Source of the DNA: Akkermansiaceae bacterium
GTDB taxonomy: Bacteria > Verrucomicrobiota > Verrucomicrobiia > Verrucomicrobiales > Akkermansiaceae
Assembly (NCBI GenBank): GCA_903908495.1
Contig: CAIVSK010000380.1
Location: 1 to 51,189 of the forward strand
DNA: 51,189 nt
Reading direction: 5' to 3'
Both the position numbers and the translations under genes were made by a program. Below are positions 42,093-51,189 of the stretch, in pieces (position 1 is the first letter of the stretch; each line of letters starts with the position of its first letter). The notes under the pieces were generated by a model. The model made no database searches, had not been told where the DNA came from, and saw nothing but the letters and a program-made list of their open reading frames with translations.

Positions 42093-45000
42093 TCAGGGTT
42101 GGGTGACGCGCACCCGCAGGAACTTCGCCATATCGCTGCCTTTGGCGACGCTGGCGCGGTGCTCCACCGTATCGGCATCCTCGATGCCGGTGGGCGTGTC
42201 AGTGAGGTCAACCGTTGACCATGTGGCGAGGTCAGCGGACCACTCGGCGATGAACGTCACGTCGGTGGCGAGCTTGGCCCGCCGGTACGTGAGCGTCAGG
42301 TCGGTGCCGTCAGCCGCAACCGTCAAACCAGGCAACGAGCCTGCGACTGTCGGGTTGCTGAACAACGCGTATTCCAGCAGGTTGTTCACGCCGTCGTTGT
42401 CCTTGTCGGCCGCGGGGGCTCCATCAGTTAGCGGATCCATGCCATAGCTGGCAGCCCAGGTGCCGTATGGCGACGGAGGAGTCGCGCCGGAAGTCACGGT
42501 GAGGGTGCCCGTACCGGTGATGGCGGAACTTTCATGTTGCGCACCAGAACTGACCGCGCCCCAGACGCCGGCGTACTGGAGGACGCCGCCAAGGTAAAGG
42601 GCATGGACGGTGTCGGTGCCTGCAAAGTTCAAGTTGAGGGTGGCGCCGGCCGAGATCTTCACGTCAGCAGCGTCGGCCAGCGAGATATTGGATAGGCTCA
42701 GCACGCCCGCCTGCACCTCGGTGGGACCGGTGTAGGACGCGGCGACCGCGAGGCTCATGGTGCCGGGGCCAGCCTTGATCAGCCCGCCCGCGCCGCCAAG
42801 CGAGGCATTGCGGTCGATCAGCGGTGCCGACACCACCAAATCAGGGGCCGGGTCAGTGGTGGCGTCGGCCACGTCGAAGGTCGTGGCGGTGTCGAGGTGG
42901 ACGCCATTGAACGCATTGCCCGGACCGGTGACGGTGATTGCCGAAGCGGAGGAGCCGCCAACCGACACCGTGCCTAGCAGATTGTAGGATTGGTAGCCGC
43001 CGATGGCACCGCCGGTGGTGGTGAGGGTGCCGCCATTGAGCACCACCGGGCCGAAGGTGGTGAAGTTGTTGCCGTTGTTAGTCACGGTGCCGCCAGCGTT
43101 GACGACGAGGGTGGCGACCACGGTGGTGGTGGCGCTGCCGAAGGTGTCACCCTGCAGGAACTTGAGCGTGGCGCCGGAGTTGACGGTGATGCTCCGGTCG
43201 GACTGCGGATTGCCCAGGGCACTGCTGGTGGGCAGGTTGATATTGTTCGCGCGGTCGGCAACCAGCGTGCCGGAGGAGATGACGACGTTGCCGATAAAGG
43301 TGCTCGGACCTTGCAATTGGGCGGTGCCATCGCCGCCCTTGGTCAGTGAGAGATTGCCAGCGAGCACTGTGTCAGCATCGAGGACATTCGTGCCAATACT
43401 GCCAAGTGGGAGCACAGCGGTGTAGGTCGAGTAATCGACACTCGAATGGGTATTGAGCGTGAGGAGGACCGGCGTCGGCGAGGTGTTGGTGACGGTGGCG
43501 GTGGCGGTGTTGCCAATGGCGGTGCTGCTGCCGAGGCCGGCGAGCGTCTGGTTGAAGCCGTTGAGGTCGAAGCTGGCCGCGTTGCTGCCCGCCATGGCGA
43601 GGACCGACGACGTGTTGAGCGCGTTGTCCGCGCCTAGACTCAGCGCGCCCTCAACGCGCCAGTTGGTCGCGCTGCCTGCTGTATGCACCCGGACGTTGCC
43701 GCCGCGGACGAGGACTTGAGTGGAGGCGGAATCGGTATCGACCGCACCGCTTAGCGTGAGCAAGCCGCTGCCGGTGGGACCGAAGAGCGCACCGCCGTTG
43801 GTGGTGCCGCCCGTCAACCCGGAGGCCTTGACGAGAATCGAGCCAGTGACGGTGGCGGAATCGCTGGCACCAGGCATGCTGAGTGCGCCGTTGAAATTGG
43901 TGCGGGATGGGACCCCGATTTCAATATTGTTAGACAGAGTCACCCCATTGCCGAGTTGGAGCCGTGTGATATCGGTGTTGTTGCCGGGAATATTGACTAA
44001 TCCGCTGCCGAGAGCAGCGCTGGAATTCGCTTGGAGGAGTCCGGCCGCGAGCCTGGTGCCGCCGGTGTAGTTGCTGGTCCCGGACAAGGTTTCGGTGCCG
44101 GCACCGGTCTTGGCCACGGCAAGGATGCGACCGTTGGCACCGTCGTTGATCGCACCGGCATACACCGGAGAACCACCGACGTTGAGCGTCACCATGGTTG
44201 TGCCAAGTGTAGCCGTGTCGTCGGTCAGGACGCTGCCGACCACGCCGTCGAGCCAGCCGCAGATCAGGTTGTTGCCATTGAGGTCGAGCTTCCCGCCACG
44301 AAGACCGATAACAACGTTGTTCGGCACGGCGGTCGCCGAACCAAGAACCACCTTGCCATCGGAGATCACGAACCCACTGCCGCCGGCAGTGGCAAAATTG
44401 TTGTTGCCGGTGAGGGTCAGCGTGCCGGTGCCGTCTTTGCCGACGACCCCGCCCGCGCCGGTGATGTCGTTGGCGATGGTGATGTCATCCGCCCGGTTCC
44501 ATGCAACCGAGCCACCGGCAACGAGGTAGATGGGTCCGCTGCCTATGGAACCGGTGCTGCCGCCATTGCCGATTTGCAGACGCCCGGCGTTCACCGTGGT
44601 GGCCCCGGTGTAGGTGGCAGATGCTGTGAGAGTGAGCCAACCAATGCCGTTCTTGGTGATAGCCAAAGTGCCCACATCGTCCTGCAAGACGCCCCCGAAT
44701 GTGGAGCCGGTGGCCGATGTCACCCCGTATGTCCAAGTGCCGGAAGCACCGGCCTTGATATTGCCATTTCCGGTTAGATCACCCTTGGTTAGGTTGGCAT
44801 CGAGGATCAAGTCGCCCTCCACCTCGATGGGGCTGGTTGCGGAGCCGAGCGCGGTGGAGGCCGCGGCAACGAGGGTGCCGCCCTGCGCCACGAGGGTGGA
44901 ACCGCTCCACGCCGACGCGGCGACCGACAGGGTGGCGGTTGCGCCGTACTGGACTTCGAGCGCGTTGCCGCCGCTGTTGGTGCCGTTGATGGTCAGCGCG

Positions 45001-47072
45001 TTGGAGCCGCCAACCGAGAAGGACCCCGGGCTGAACGTCAGACTGTTGACGGTGAAGTCGGCACCGAGCGTGGTCGCGTGGTGGGCCGCGCCATCGGCAG
45101 CGAAGAAGACGTTCGAAGTGGCGGCAGGAATCTGGTGGGTGTCAGTGGTTCCGGCAGCGTCGGACGCCCAGTTGCTGTTGGCCGGGGCGAGGCTGGAGTC
45201 GGCCCAGGACCCGCTCAGGTCGCCCAACCAGTAGGCGCTGCCAGGGGTGGCATTGCCGGTCACGGTGACGACGTAGTTGTTGCCGCTGAACCCGCCGGAA
45301 TAGGTGGTGAAGCCGCCGGGCACTTCGGAAGTATCGAGGACAACCGTTCCTGCGAGCGCTGCGCCTGTCGCGATCAGCGTGTAGCTGCCCGGCGAGGCGG
45401 AACCGGACAGTTTCAGCGTATTGGAACCGCCCAGGGTGGCTGCTCCGGTGACCGCAAGCTGGTCGGCGGACGATCCGATGATCGAGAAGTCGAGGGTTGA
45501 GCCACTCGTGGTTAGGGAGGCTACCGTTTGCGTGCGGTTGGCCGCGCTGCTGCGCAAATCCAGCTTGGTTCCGGCTGCCAGGGTGACTGCGGTCAACGGG
45601 TTGAGGGCTCCAGTCGAAGGATGGAGCACGAGAGCGCCGTTGTTCACGATGGTGGCCCCCGAGTAGGTCATCACATTTGCCAGGGTGAGCATGCCGCCGC
45701 CAAGCTTTTGCAAGCTACCGGTGCCGCTGATGGCTTGCGTGACACTGATGTCGTCGCTGCGGTTGAAGGCAAGGGTCGCGTTGTTGGTCACCGCGCCGCT
45801 GCCGAGCGTGCCGCTGGTGGAGCCGGAGCCGACCTGGAGCGTGCCGCCGTTGATGGTGGTGACGCCGGAATGCGTGTTGTTTCCTGATAGAACCGTGGTA
45901 CCGGCACCGGCAAAGGTGAGCGTGGTGGTCCAGGCGTTGTTGTTGCCGTTGTGGATGGTGCCTGACCAAGCGAGTGTCTTGCCGGCACCTACGGTGATGG
46001 TGCGGGCGGTGTTTGCGGTGTCGGTGTTGGTGACGTTGATCGTCGAGTTGTCGGTAACGGAGACATCGGCGGTGAGATTGAAGCCACCCCAGATGGGATC
46101 GCCGAGGCCCGAGATGGTGCCGCCGTTTAGAGTGAGGGCAGCAAGCAGGTGGTTGCCAGCGGCGCTCACGCCGTTGCCGACCGCCAGTTCACCACCGTTG
46201 ATGGTGACAGGCAGACTGCCGCCGCTCCAACCCGAGAAGGCGTTCGCTCCCATGGCCTGGACCTTTGCACCCGCATTGATCGTGAGGAGCGTGGTTTTCT
46301 CAAAGGCCCCGTATTGCGGGTTGCCGCCCGCGACACCAGCCACAATCGTGCCACCGTTGACCGTGACGGGACCATAGCACGAGTTCGCATTGCTGGCGGT
46401 GAGCGTGAGCGTGCCGGTCCCGGATTTGGTCAGAGTCACGCTGTTTGCCCCGGTATTGTTGGTCAGGTAAAGCGGAGCGGCAATCGCCCAGTTGCCGGAT
46501 CCCCCGATAGCGAGGGTTTGGGCACCGGCACCGCCGGCACCAAAGATCACGTCGGAGTTGATGGTGGCAGTGCTGGCAGAATCGTTGGTCCAGGTGCGGG
46601 TGCCCGCAGCTCCCCCGAGCGTGAAATTGAAGGTGTTGGCACCATTGCCCAAGCTCAAGGCTCCGGCACCTGCGGCGATGGTGATCGAGTTGAGCCGGAT
46701 GCCGGTCGCACTTGCCCCGGAGTCTATGGCCAGATTCCCGGTTTGTGCGGCAGTCAGGCTGAGATTGATCCCGGCGTTTCCTGCCGATCCTGCCAGGCCG
46801 CCCAGTGCGTAGGCGAGAGTCAAGTTGCCGGTAACGCTGCCATTCCATTCCGCCGTATCGCCGTTGGCGCTCGGCAAGATGTCTCCGCTCCAGTTGGCGG
46901 CTGTGCCGATTTCGCTGCCGGTGCCGCCGGTGCCGCCATCCCAGGTCCGCGTCAGTGCTTGCAGATGACCGCCGCTACCAAGGCCTGCAATCATGATGAC
47001 CGCGGGAAGAAATCCTGCGCTCCGAGAGCTTGGATTGACGAAGTGAGGTCGCGAAAAATGGCGGGGTTTCAT
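42093..47072 (-). CDS. Very large PATR protein with C-terminal calcium-motif module
   Basis: 1659 residues from the ATG at 47072 (MKPRHFSRP); signal peptide about 1-39 (hydrophobic AGFLPAVIMIAGLG, ends HLQA). A longer frame from 47165 would put the signal too far in and is rejected. About nine PATR cores, for example KSGTGTLTLTASN, KLGGGMLTLANVMTYSG, KNGIGWLTLTASATYTG and KAGPGTMSLAVAASYTG. The opening LTRTWDGGTGGTGSEIGTAANWSG resembles the N-terminal module of the 4191-residue protein. The C-terminus has DKDNDGVNNLLEYALFSNP and then a beta domain similar in kind to the next gene's. Follows the response regulator by about 215 bases. Likely surface or matrix protein. Confidence 0.88.
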   Translation of the reverse strand: MKPRHFSRPHFVNPSSRSAGFLPAVIMIAGLGSGGHLQALTRTWDGGTGGTGSEIGTAANWSGDILPSANGDTAEWNGSVTGNLTLAYALGGLAGSAGNAGINLSLTAAQTGNLAIDSGASATGIRLNSITIAAGAGALSLGNGANTFNFTLGGAAGTRTWTNDSASTATINSDVIFGAGGAGAQTLAIGGSGNWAIAAPLYLTNNTGANSVTLTKSGTGTLTLTASNANSCYGPVTVNGGTIVAGVAGGNPQYGAFEKTTLLTINAGAKVQAMGANAFSGWSGGSLPVTINGGELAVGNGVSAAGNHLLAALTLNGGTISGLGDPIWGGFNLTADVSVTDNSTINVTNTDTANTARTITVGAGKTLAWSGTIHNGNNNAWTTTLTFAGAGTTVLSGNNTHSGVTTINGGTLQVGSGSTSGTLGSGAVTNNATLAFNRSDDISVTQAISGTGSLQKLGGGMLTLANVMTYSGATIVNNGALVLHPSTGALNPLTAVTLAAGTKLDLRSSAANRTQTVASLTTSGSTLDFSIIGSSADQLAVTGAATLGGSNTLKLSGSASPGSYTLIATGAALAGTVVLDTSEVPGGFTTYSGGFSGNNYVVTVTGNATPGSAYWLGDLSGSWADSSLAPANSNWASDAAGTTDTHQIPAATSNVFFAADGAAHHATTLGADFTVNSLTFSPGSFSVGGSNALTINGTNSGGNALEVQYGATATLSVAASAWSGSTLVAQGGTLVAAASTALGSATSPIEVEGDLILDANLTKGDLTGNGNIKAGASGTWTYGVTSATGSTFGGVLQDDVGTLAITKNGIGWLTLTASATYTGATTVNAGRLQIGNGGSTGSIGSGPIYLVAGGSVAWNRADDITIANDITGAGGVVGKDGTGTLTLTGNNNFATAGGSGFVISDGKVVLGSATAVPNNVVIGLRGGKLDLNGNNLICGWLDGVVGSVLTDDTATLGTTMVTLNVGGSPVYAGAINDGANGRILAVAKTGAGTETLSGTSNYTGGTRLAAGLLQANSSAALGSGLVNIPGNNTDITRLQLGNGVTLSNNIEIGVPSRTNFNGALSMPGASDSATVTGSILVKASGLTGGTTNGGALFGPTGSGLLTLSGAVDTDSASTQVLVRGGNVRVHTAGSATNWRVEGALSLGADNALNTSSVLAMAGSNAASFDLNGFNQTLAGLGSSTAIGNTATATVTNTSPTPVLLTLNTHSSVDYSTYTAVLPLGSIGTNVLDADTVLAGNLSLTKGGDGTAQLQGPSTFIGNVVISSGTLVADRANNINLPTSSALGNPQSDRSITVNSGATLKFLQGDTFGSATTTVVATLVVNAGGTVTNNGNNFTTFGPVVLNGGTLTTTGGAIGGYQSYNLLGTVSVGGSSASAITVTGPGNAFNGVHLDTATTFDVADATTDPAPDLVVSAPLIDRNASLGGAGGLIKAGPGTMSLAVAASYTGPTEVQAGVLSLSNISLADAADVKISAGATLNLNFAGTDTVHALYLGGVLQYAGVWGAVSSGAQHESSAITGTGTLTVTSGATPPSPYGTWAASYGMDPLTDGAPAADKDNDGVNNLLEYALFSNPTVAGSLPGLTVAADGTDLTLTYRRAKLATDVTFIAEWSADLATWSTVDLTDTPTGIEDADTVEHRASVAKGSDMAKFLRVRVTQP

Positions 47073-47288
47073 GGAGTTTTTCGGGTTGTTCGGATAGGAT
47101 TGGCTGGCAGGCACCGTGAGAGTGCCGCTTGCCCGGCCCGGTTCAAGCGCGCGATTGTCGCCCATTTGGGTGAACGGGAGTCACTGCAGGTGGGGCGGAT
47201 TGGAGTTGCGGCATGGCCTGAGGGTGGCTTGGCCGGCAACTTTGCCAGTGTCACCCATGCGAGCAACAGGCGGGCCGGGCAGCCTCCG

Positions 47289-47915
47289 TCAAAGCCGCAG
47301 CAACCCGCGTTGGATGGCCATGGTGACGGCGCGGGTGCGGTCGGGAGCCCCCAACTTGTCGAGGATGCGGGCAATGTGGGTTTTCACCGTATTGCCCGAG
47401 AGCTTCAGTTCATCCGCGACCTCTTTGTTGGCCTTGCCCTTGGCAATGAGGCTCAGCACTTCCAGTTCGCGATGGCTGAGGGAGACCGTGGCACAACGCT
47501 CGCGGAGCCGGAGTTCCAATTCGGGCGGCAGAAACCGCCCACCCGCCGCCACCACCCGGATGGCCCGGATGATCACATCCTGGTCATACGACTTCGGAAC
47601 ATAGCCGCGAGCTCCGGCGCTCATTGCCAGATGGACGTCCTCGGCCGTCTCGTTGATGGAAACCATGATCATCGCCGCTGAGGGATGCTGCTCCAGAATG
47701 CGCCGGACGACCTCCGTGCCATGCAAGTCGGGCAGGATTCCGTCCATCAGCGTGACATCCGGTTGCTGGTCCGCAAAAAGTTCCTCCGCCTCCGCCCCGT
47801 TGCGCGCCTGACCGACAACTTCGAAATCAGGCTCGTCGGCGAGCAGGCTGATCAAACCCATGCGCACCATCACATGGTCGTCCACCAGCAAGATCCGAAT
47901 GCGCTCTTTTGTCAT
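47289..47915 (-). CDS. NarL/FixJ-family response regulator
   Basis: 208 residues from the ATG at 47915 (MTKERIRILLVDDH). Receiver domain: acidic residues VDD at 11-13, phosphoacceptor Asp58 in TLMDGILPDLHG, Ser in MVSIN, and Lys in YVPKSYD. A C-terminal LuxR-HTH at about 145-200 (LSHRELEVLSLIAKGKANKEVADELKLSGNTVKTHIARILDKL) is a textbook NarL DNA-binding unit. The ATG overlaps the histidine kinase stop by four bases (ATGA), so the two are co-translated and cognate. The first downstream genes are the two PATR proteins and the rhamnosidase, the most likely regulon members on position alone. Confidence 0.94.
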   Translation of the reverse strand: MTKERIRILLVDDHVMVRMGLISLLADEPDFEVVGQARNGAEAEELFADQQPDVTLMDGILPDLHGTEVVRRILEQHPSAAMIMVSINETAEDVHLAMSAGARGYVPKSYDQDVIIRAIRVVAAGGRFLPPELELRLRERCATVSLSHRELEVLSLIAKGKANKEVADELKLSGNTVKTHIARILDKLGAPDRTRAVTMAIQRGLLRL

Positions 47916-49960
47916 GATGACAGGGAGGATAAGTCGCGTGGCAGGCTCACGATCACGGCGCAACCCGCCTCGGGGCTGGAGTCAATCCGCAGCGCTGCAC
48001 CGATCTTTTCGGCCCGTTCCTGCATGCCCAGCGTGCCAAAATGCGTGGGATCGCCCAGATGCGGCGACGCTGGGTCAAAGCCCCGGCCGTTGTCTCGGAT
48101 TGCAAGGGTCAGGGTGCTTTCCGCGGCTGCAAGCTCGATGCGCACGGTAGAGGCCCCGGAGTGTTTCATCGCGTTCGTTAGTGCCTCCTGGGCGATGCGA
48201 AGCAACTGGAATTCGCTGTCCGCCGGCATTCTCGGAAGTGTCTCATCGAGTTCCAGTTCGATCACCGGACCCTCGCTCGATGCGCTGGCTGCAACCATCG
48301 CCCGCAGCGCCGCAGGCAGGCCGTCGACTTCCAGAATCCGCGACCGCAGATCCCAGACCGATCTCCGCGCCTCTGCCCTCGTGTGACCGATCATCCGGCG
48401 CACCACTTCCAACCGCGGTTGGAGTGCCTCGGGATTGGTTGCCGCAGCGCGGGCAATCCCCTCGACCTGCAATGAAACTCCGGTAAGTTGTTGCTCAATT
48501 GTGTCGTGCAACTCGCGCGCCATCCGGTCACGCTCGGTGTGGAGCGCGTCTGCCTGCAGTTGCAGACTGATGACTTTCATCTGGCGTGCCACCTGGCGGC
48601 GCAATAGAAAAATGCCAGCGAGCCCGATGCAACTGGCCGCGCCGGTGATCCCCAGGGCGGTCAGCAGTCGACGGGTCGTCCACCATGGCGCACGCTCCTT
48701 GATCGTCAGACCGCGATCTGTGGCAAGGTGAAGGCGGAAACCGTCAGCCCACTCGGGCCGCGGCATCGGGCGGGTGGTGAAAAGCTTGCAAATGCCGGTT
48801 AAACGCAGCCGGTCGCCTGTCTGCAAGCCGCCGACCGCCGTCGAGTAGGTCAGCGGAATTGTGGCCTCGAAAAAGCGGCCGCCGGTCTGGCATTGGAGCA
48901 GGATCTCAGTGGGGGCCTGGCGGTATCCCAGAAACTCGGCCTCCAGCGCCACCAGCTCGTCCTGCAGCTTGGATAGCCCGTAAGTATCGAACACGAACGA
49001 GCGCGCCGTGGGGGGCTCGGCCCGGCCCAGCTCCCGGACCCCGGTGGCCCGCAGGATGGGCCGGTACGGGGCCATCCCACCAAAACCGGTGGCCTCCACC
49101 CGCGTCCCCGGCGGAAACCGTCCTGATAGCGCTGTCTGCACGAAGGTGCTGCCGCTTTGGTCCCGCAGATAGAACCCCTTGGAATCATCCTGCGTCACCA
49201 CGCCTCGCACGCGCACCAGATCGCTGGGACCGGATGAACCGGCTAGAAGCTCCAACGCCTGTCGGAGCGGGGCATCATCATCCCGACCCATCGGCCCGGT
49301 CGGCACCAGATCATCGAACGAAGGCACAAAAAAATGCCGCCCGGTCATTTGCAATTGCTGGTTGAAAATGGTGCCCACGATCGCCTTCATCAATACCGGG
49401 CGTTGCATCAGTTCGGCGGCTCGCCGGTCGGCGTCAGGCGTCGGCGGGACATCGGCCTTGAATTCCAACCCGAACACCTCGACCACCATGGTGTAGCCGA
49501 GACCGCCGGTCTCCACCCCGGTCACCACGGCCGGAACCTCGACCCAAGCCGAGTCAAGACGGGGTTGAAACAACTCGTCCGCCGCAGGCCGGTAGGGTTC
49601 CGGCAATGGCACGTTGCCAGTCACGGTAATGGCATCCGCCGCCACATGGGGAAACAGCCCGATATGCACCGTCCGGCCAACAATCTCAACTCTTGAACCG
49701 CTCCGCAACCCCGTCGTACCACCGTGGATCGAAGCCCCTTTGATTTTCACATATGACGACGCGCTGCCATCATTCACAACCATCTCGCCCTTGGCAGTGT
49801 CGGCGTAAAGAACGGTGGCCTTCAACTCCACCGCGCGACCTTGCCTCGCCTCCACGGGTGCCATTGCGCGGACGGCCTTCAAACTGGTCACGGGCTGGCC
49901 CGCCACCCATACTTGCATGGCGGCCAGCCAGATCACCAGTCTGCCGATACTCTGTTTCAT
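47912..49960 (-). CDS. Membrane sensor histidine kinase (HisKA_3 type)
   Basis: 682 residues. Signal/anchor at 1-20, a periplasmic region of about 410 residues with three OB-fold-like stretches (VELKATVLYAD..., VEVPAVVTGVE..., LVRVRGVVTQDDSKGFYLRD), a single membrane span at about 431-453, then a short coiled coil and a HisKA_3 dimerisation helix with His485 in ARELHDTIEQQLTGVSLQ. HATPase_c follows: N-box EALTNAMKHSG, DNGRGFDP, and FGTLGMQERAE. Such NarL-system kinases autophosphorylate on the RELHD His. The sensed ligand is unknown. Overlaps the response regulator by ATGA. Confidence 0.93.
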   Translation of the reverse strand: MKQSIGRLVIWLAAMQVWVAGQPVTSLKAVRAMAPVEARQGRAVELKATVLYADTAKGEMVVNDGSASSYVKIKGASIHGGTTGLRSGSRVEIVGRTVHIGLFPHVAADAITVTGNVPLPEPYRPAADELFQPRLDSAWVEVPAVVTGVETGGLGYTMVVEVFGLEFKADVPPTPDADRRAAELMQRPVLMKAIVGTIFNQQLQMTGRHFFVPSFDDLVPTGPMGRDDDAPLRQALELLAGSSGPSDLVRVRGVVTQDDSKGFYLRDQSGSTFVQTALSGRFPPGTRVEATGFGGMAPYRPILRATGVRELGRAEPPTARSFVFDTYGLSKLQDELVALEAEFLGYRQAPTEILLQCQTGGRFFEATIPLTYSTAVGGLQTGDRLRLTGICKLFTTRPMPRPEWADGFRLHLATDRGLTIKERAPWWTTRRLLTALGITGAASCIGLAGIFLLRRQVARQMKVISLQLQADALHTERDRMARELHDTIEQQLTGVSLQVEGIARAAATNPEALQPRLEVVRRMIGHTRAEARRSVWDLRSRILEVDGLPAALRAMVAASASSEGPVIELELDETLPRMPADSEFQLLRIAQEALTNAMKHSGASTVRIELAAAESTLTLAIRDNGRGFDPASPHLGDPTHFGTLGMQERAEKIGAALRIDSSPEAGCAVIVSLPRDLSSLSS

Positions 49961-50221
49961 TCCGAGCGCTCACTTCGGTCTCATTGCGGCAATTGTCAAA
50001 CCCTTTCGCCATCACCATGCTGTTGACTTAGGCAATGCAGGAACGAGACAGGAAGAGGCGGCGGGCAGGATGGAACGCTTCGGCAATGCCACGAAGTGTG
50101 ACCCGCGTGCCACGGGTCATCACAGGTTCCCGGGCACCCGCTGCGGTCGCAGGTTGAGCCGCCTTAGAAACCGCGCAAAAATAACTTGGACAAATCAGTT
50201 AAGATTGCTTAATTAATCCGC
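49961..50221. promoter_or_regulatory. Divergent region between sensor kinase and insertion sequence
   Basis: 261 bases. On the minus strand a TTGACA hexamer lies about 35 bases ahead of the kinase ATG but has no matching -10 box. An AT-rich stretch just before 50222 (ACTTGGACAAATC...CTTAATTAA) is probably the IS left end; without the right end the terminal repeat cannot be defined. No gene is seen. Confidence 0.4.
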
Positions 50222-51189
50222 ATGGAGAACTCAGAGGCGGAAATTAGCAGAAAATTCAAAGCGATGGCGATTGGTCTCTCCGAGGCAGGCAAGCGGCGCT
50301 GGGCAGCTGTGGAGGCGCGTTCCATTGGGCGCGGGGGTGTTAGCATGGTATCCCGAGCCACGGGGATGAGCAGGATGACGGTATATGCCGGACTATCCGC
50401 CCTTGATGATCCCGAGCGGATGCGGATCGAGAGTAGCGGGCGCAACCGACTGGCCGGGGGTGGGCGCAAGAAGCTTGAGCAGACCGACTCAGGGCTGGCG
50501 AAAGCCCTGGATCGCTTGGTGGATCCAACTACGCGTGGAGATCCGATGCGTCCGCTCCGATGGACCTGCAAGAGCACAGCGACTCTTGCCGCACAACTCA
50601 CGACCGCCGGGCATCCGGTTTGTCCCCGCACCGTCGCCACGATGCTGAAGAATCTGGACCACAGCCTCCAGTCAGGGCGAAAGACCAAGGAGGGAAGTGA
50701 CCATCCGAAACGAGATGCGCAGTTCAACCATCTCGACCGGAAGGTCCGGGGCTATCTGCGTGCTGGCAATCCGGTTATCAGCGTCGACACCAAGAAGAAG
50801 GAGTTGGTCGGTAATTTCCTGAACAAGGGCCGGGAATGGCAGCCAAAAGGCTGTCCGGACGAGGTCAATGTGCATGACTTCCAGGACAAGCAACTTGGCA
50901 AGGTGGCTCCATACGGTGTTTACGATGTTGCCGCCAATCAGGGATGGGTGAGCGTCGGAATCGACCACGACACGGCAGAATTTGCAGTCTCAACCATCCG
51001 CAAATGGTGGTACAAAATGGGCAGGCAGTTGTATCCCACAGCAACCCGGTTGCTAATCACTGCCGACAGCGGAGGGAGCAACGGCAGTCGGGTGAGACTC
51101 TGGAAATACCAATTGCAACTTCTGGCCGACGAATTGGGGTTGACTATCGATGTTTGCCATTTTCCGCCTGGGACTAGCAAGTGGAACAA
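50222..51189 (+). mobile_element. ISAzo13-family transposase (5' part; continues beyond window)
   Basis: 322 codons in an open frame to the last base. N-terminal HTH-type region KRRWAAVEARSIGRGGVSMVSRATGMSRMTVYAG, then the DDE domain: first Asp189 in VISVDTKKKELVGNF, then NKGREWQPKG, second Asp282 in LLITADSGGSNG, and VCHFPPGTSKWN at the window edge, which in the family is followed by the catalytic Glu region. These segments are diagnostic of ISAzo13 (earlier 'Rhodopirellula-type') transposases. No stop or frameshift is present so far, so the element may be active. The ATG at 50222 is the first in-frame start. Confidence 0.9.

Overview
The window reads as chromosomal DNA of a GC-rich, Gram-negative-type member of the Verrucomicrobia/PVC group. 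The reasons are three very large secreted proteins built from autotransporter-associated beta-strand repeats (PATR; one has a PEP-CTERM tail, two have a calcium-motif C-terminal module), an ISAzo13-type transposase, a menaquinone gene pair, and many small intergenic inverted repeats. This placement is inference from gene content; no rRNA or marker gene is present.

Layout. (1) 1-3690, minus strand: a five-gene operon, dhaL - lsrF-like - Tat-type cupin - VOC protein - dhaK, probably for a C3-C6 sugar or sugar-phosphate intermediate. (2) 3998-17371, plus: a FixJ/NarL-type response regulator followed by a 4191-residue PATR/PEP-CTERM protein. (3) 17714-23773, minus: TerC-like membrane protein, hflC, hflK, an ABC-2 permease/ATPase pair and an MFS permease. 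(4) 23774-26865: an AT-richer island with two tiny putative membrane proteins, an exported protein with a serpin-like end, and a toxin-antitoxin pair whose toxin is frameshifted. Between the units lie two sequences with the layout of integron attC sites, so the island looks like a cassette cluster without an integrase (CALIN). (5) 26866-34713: a MATE transporter, menE/menC plus a HAD phosphatase, a DUF2007-like membrane protein, beta-carbonic anhydrase and gnd. (6) 34814-35404: pgsA. (7) 35480-49960, minus: a histidine kinase and NarL-type regulator (ATGA overlap), two PATR proteins (1659 and 1384 aa), and a secreted GH78-like alpha-L-rhamnosidase. (8) 50222 to the end: an ISAzo13-family transposase cut by the window edge.

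How the parts may work together. Twice in the window a LuxR-HTH response regulator is followed on the same strand by giant PATR protein genes. In the second case a sensor kinase and a glycosidase are also present. This suggests signal-controlled display or secretion of large beta-helical surface proteins, perhaps tied to polysaccharide use. The dha/lsrF-like/cupin operon could process a small sugar product, but its substrate cannot be read from sequence.

The observations most worth a second look are the attC-like cassette island, the mosaic of five insert families inside the 4191-aa protein, the regulator-PATR pairing, and the Tat-type cupin inside an otherwise cytoplasmic kinase/aldolase operon.
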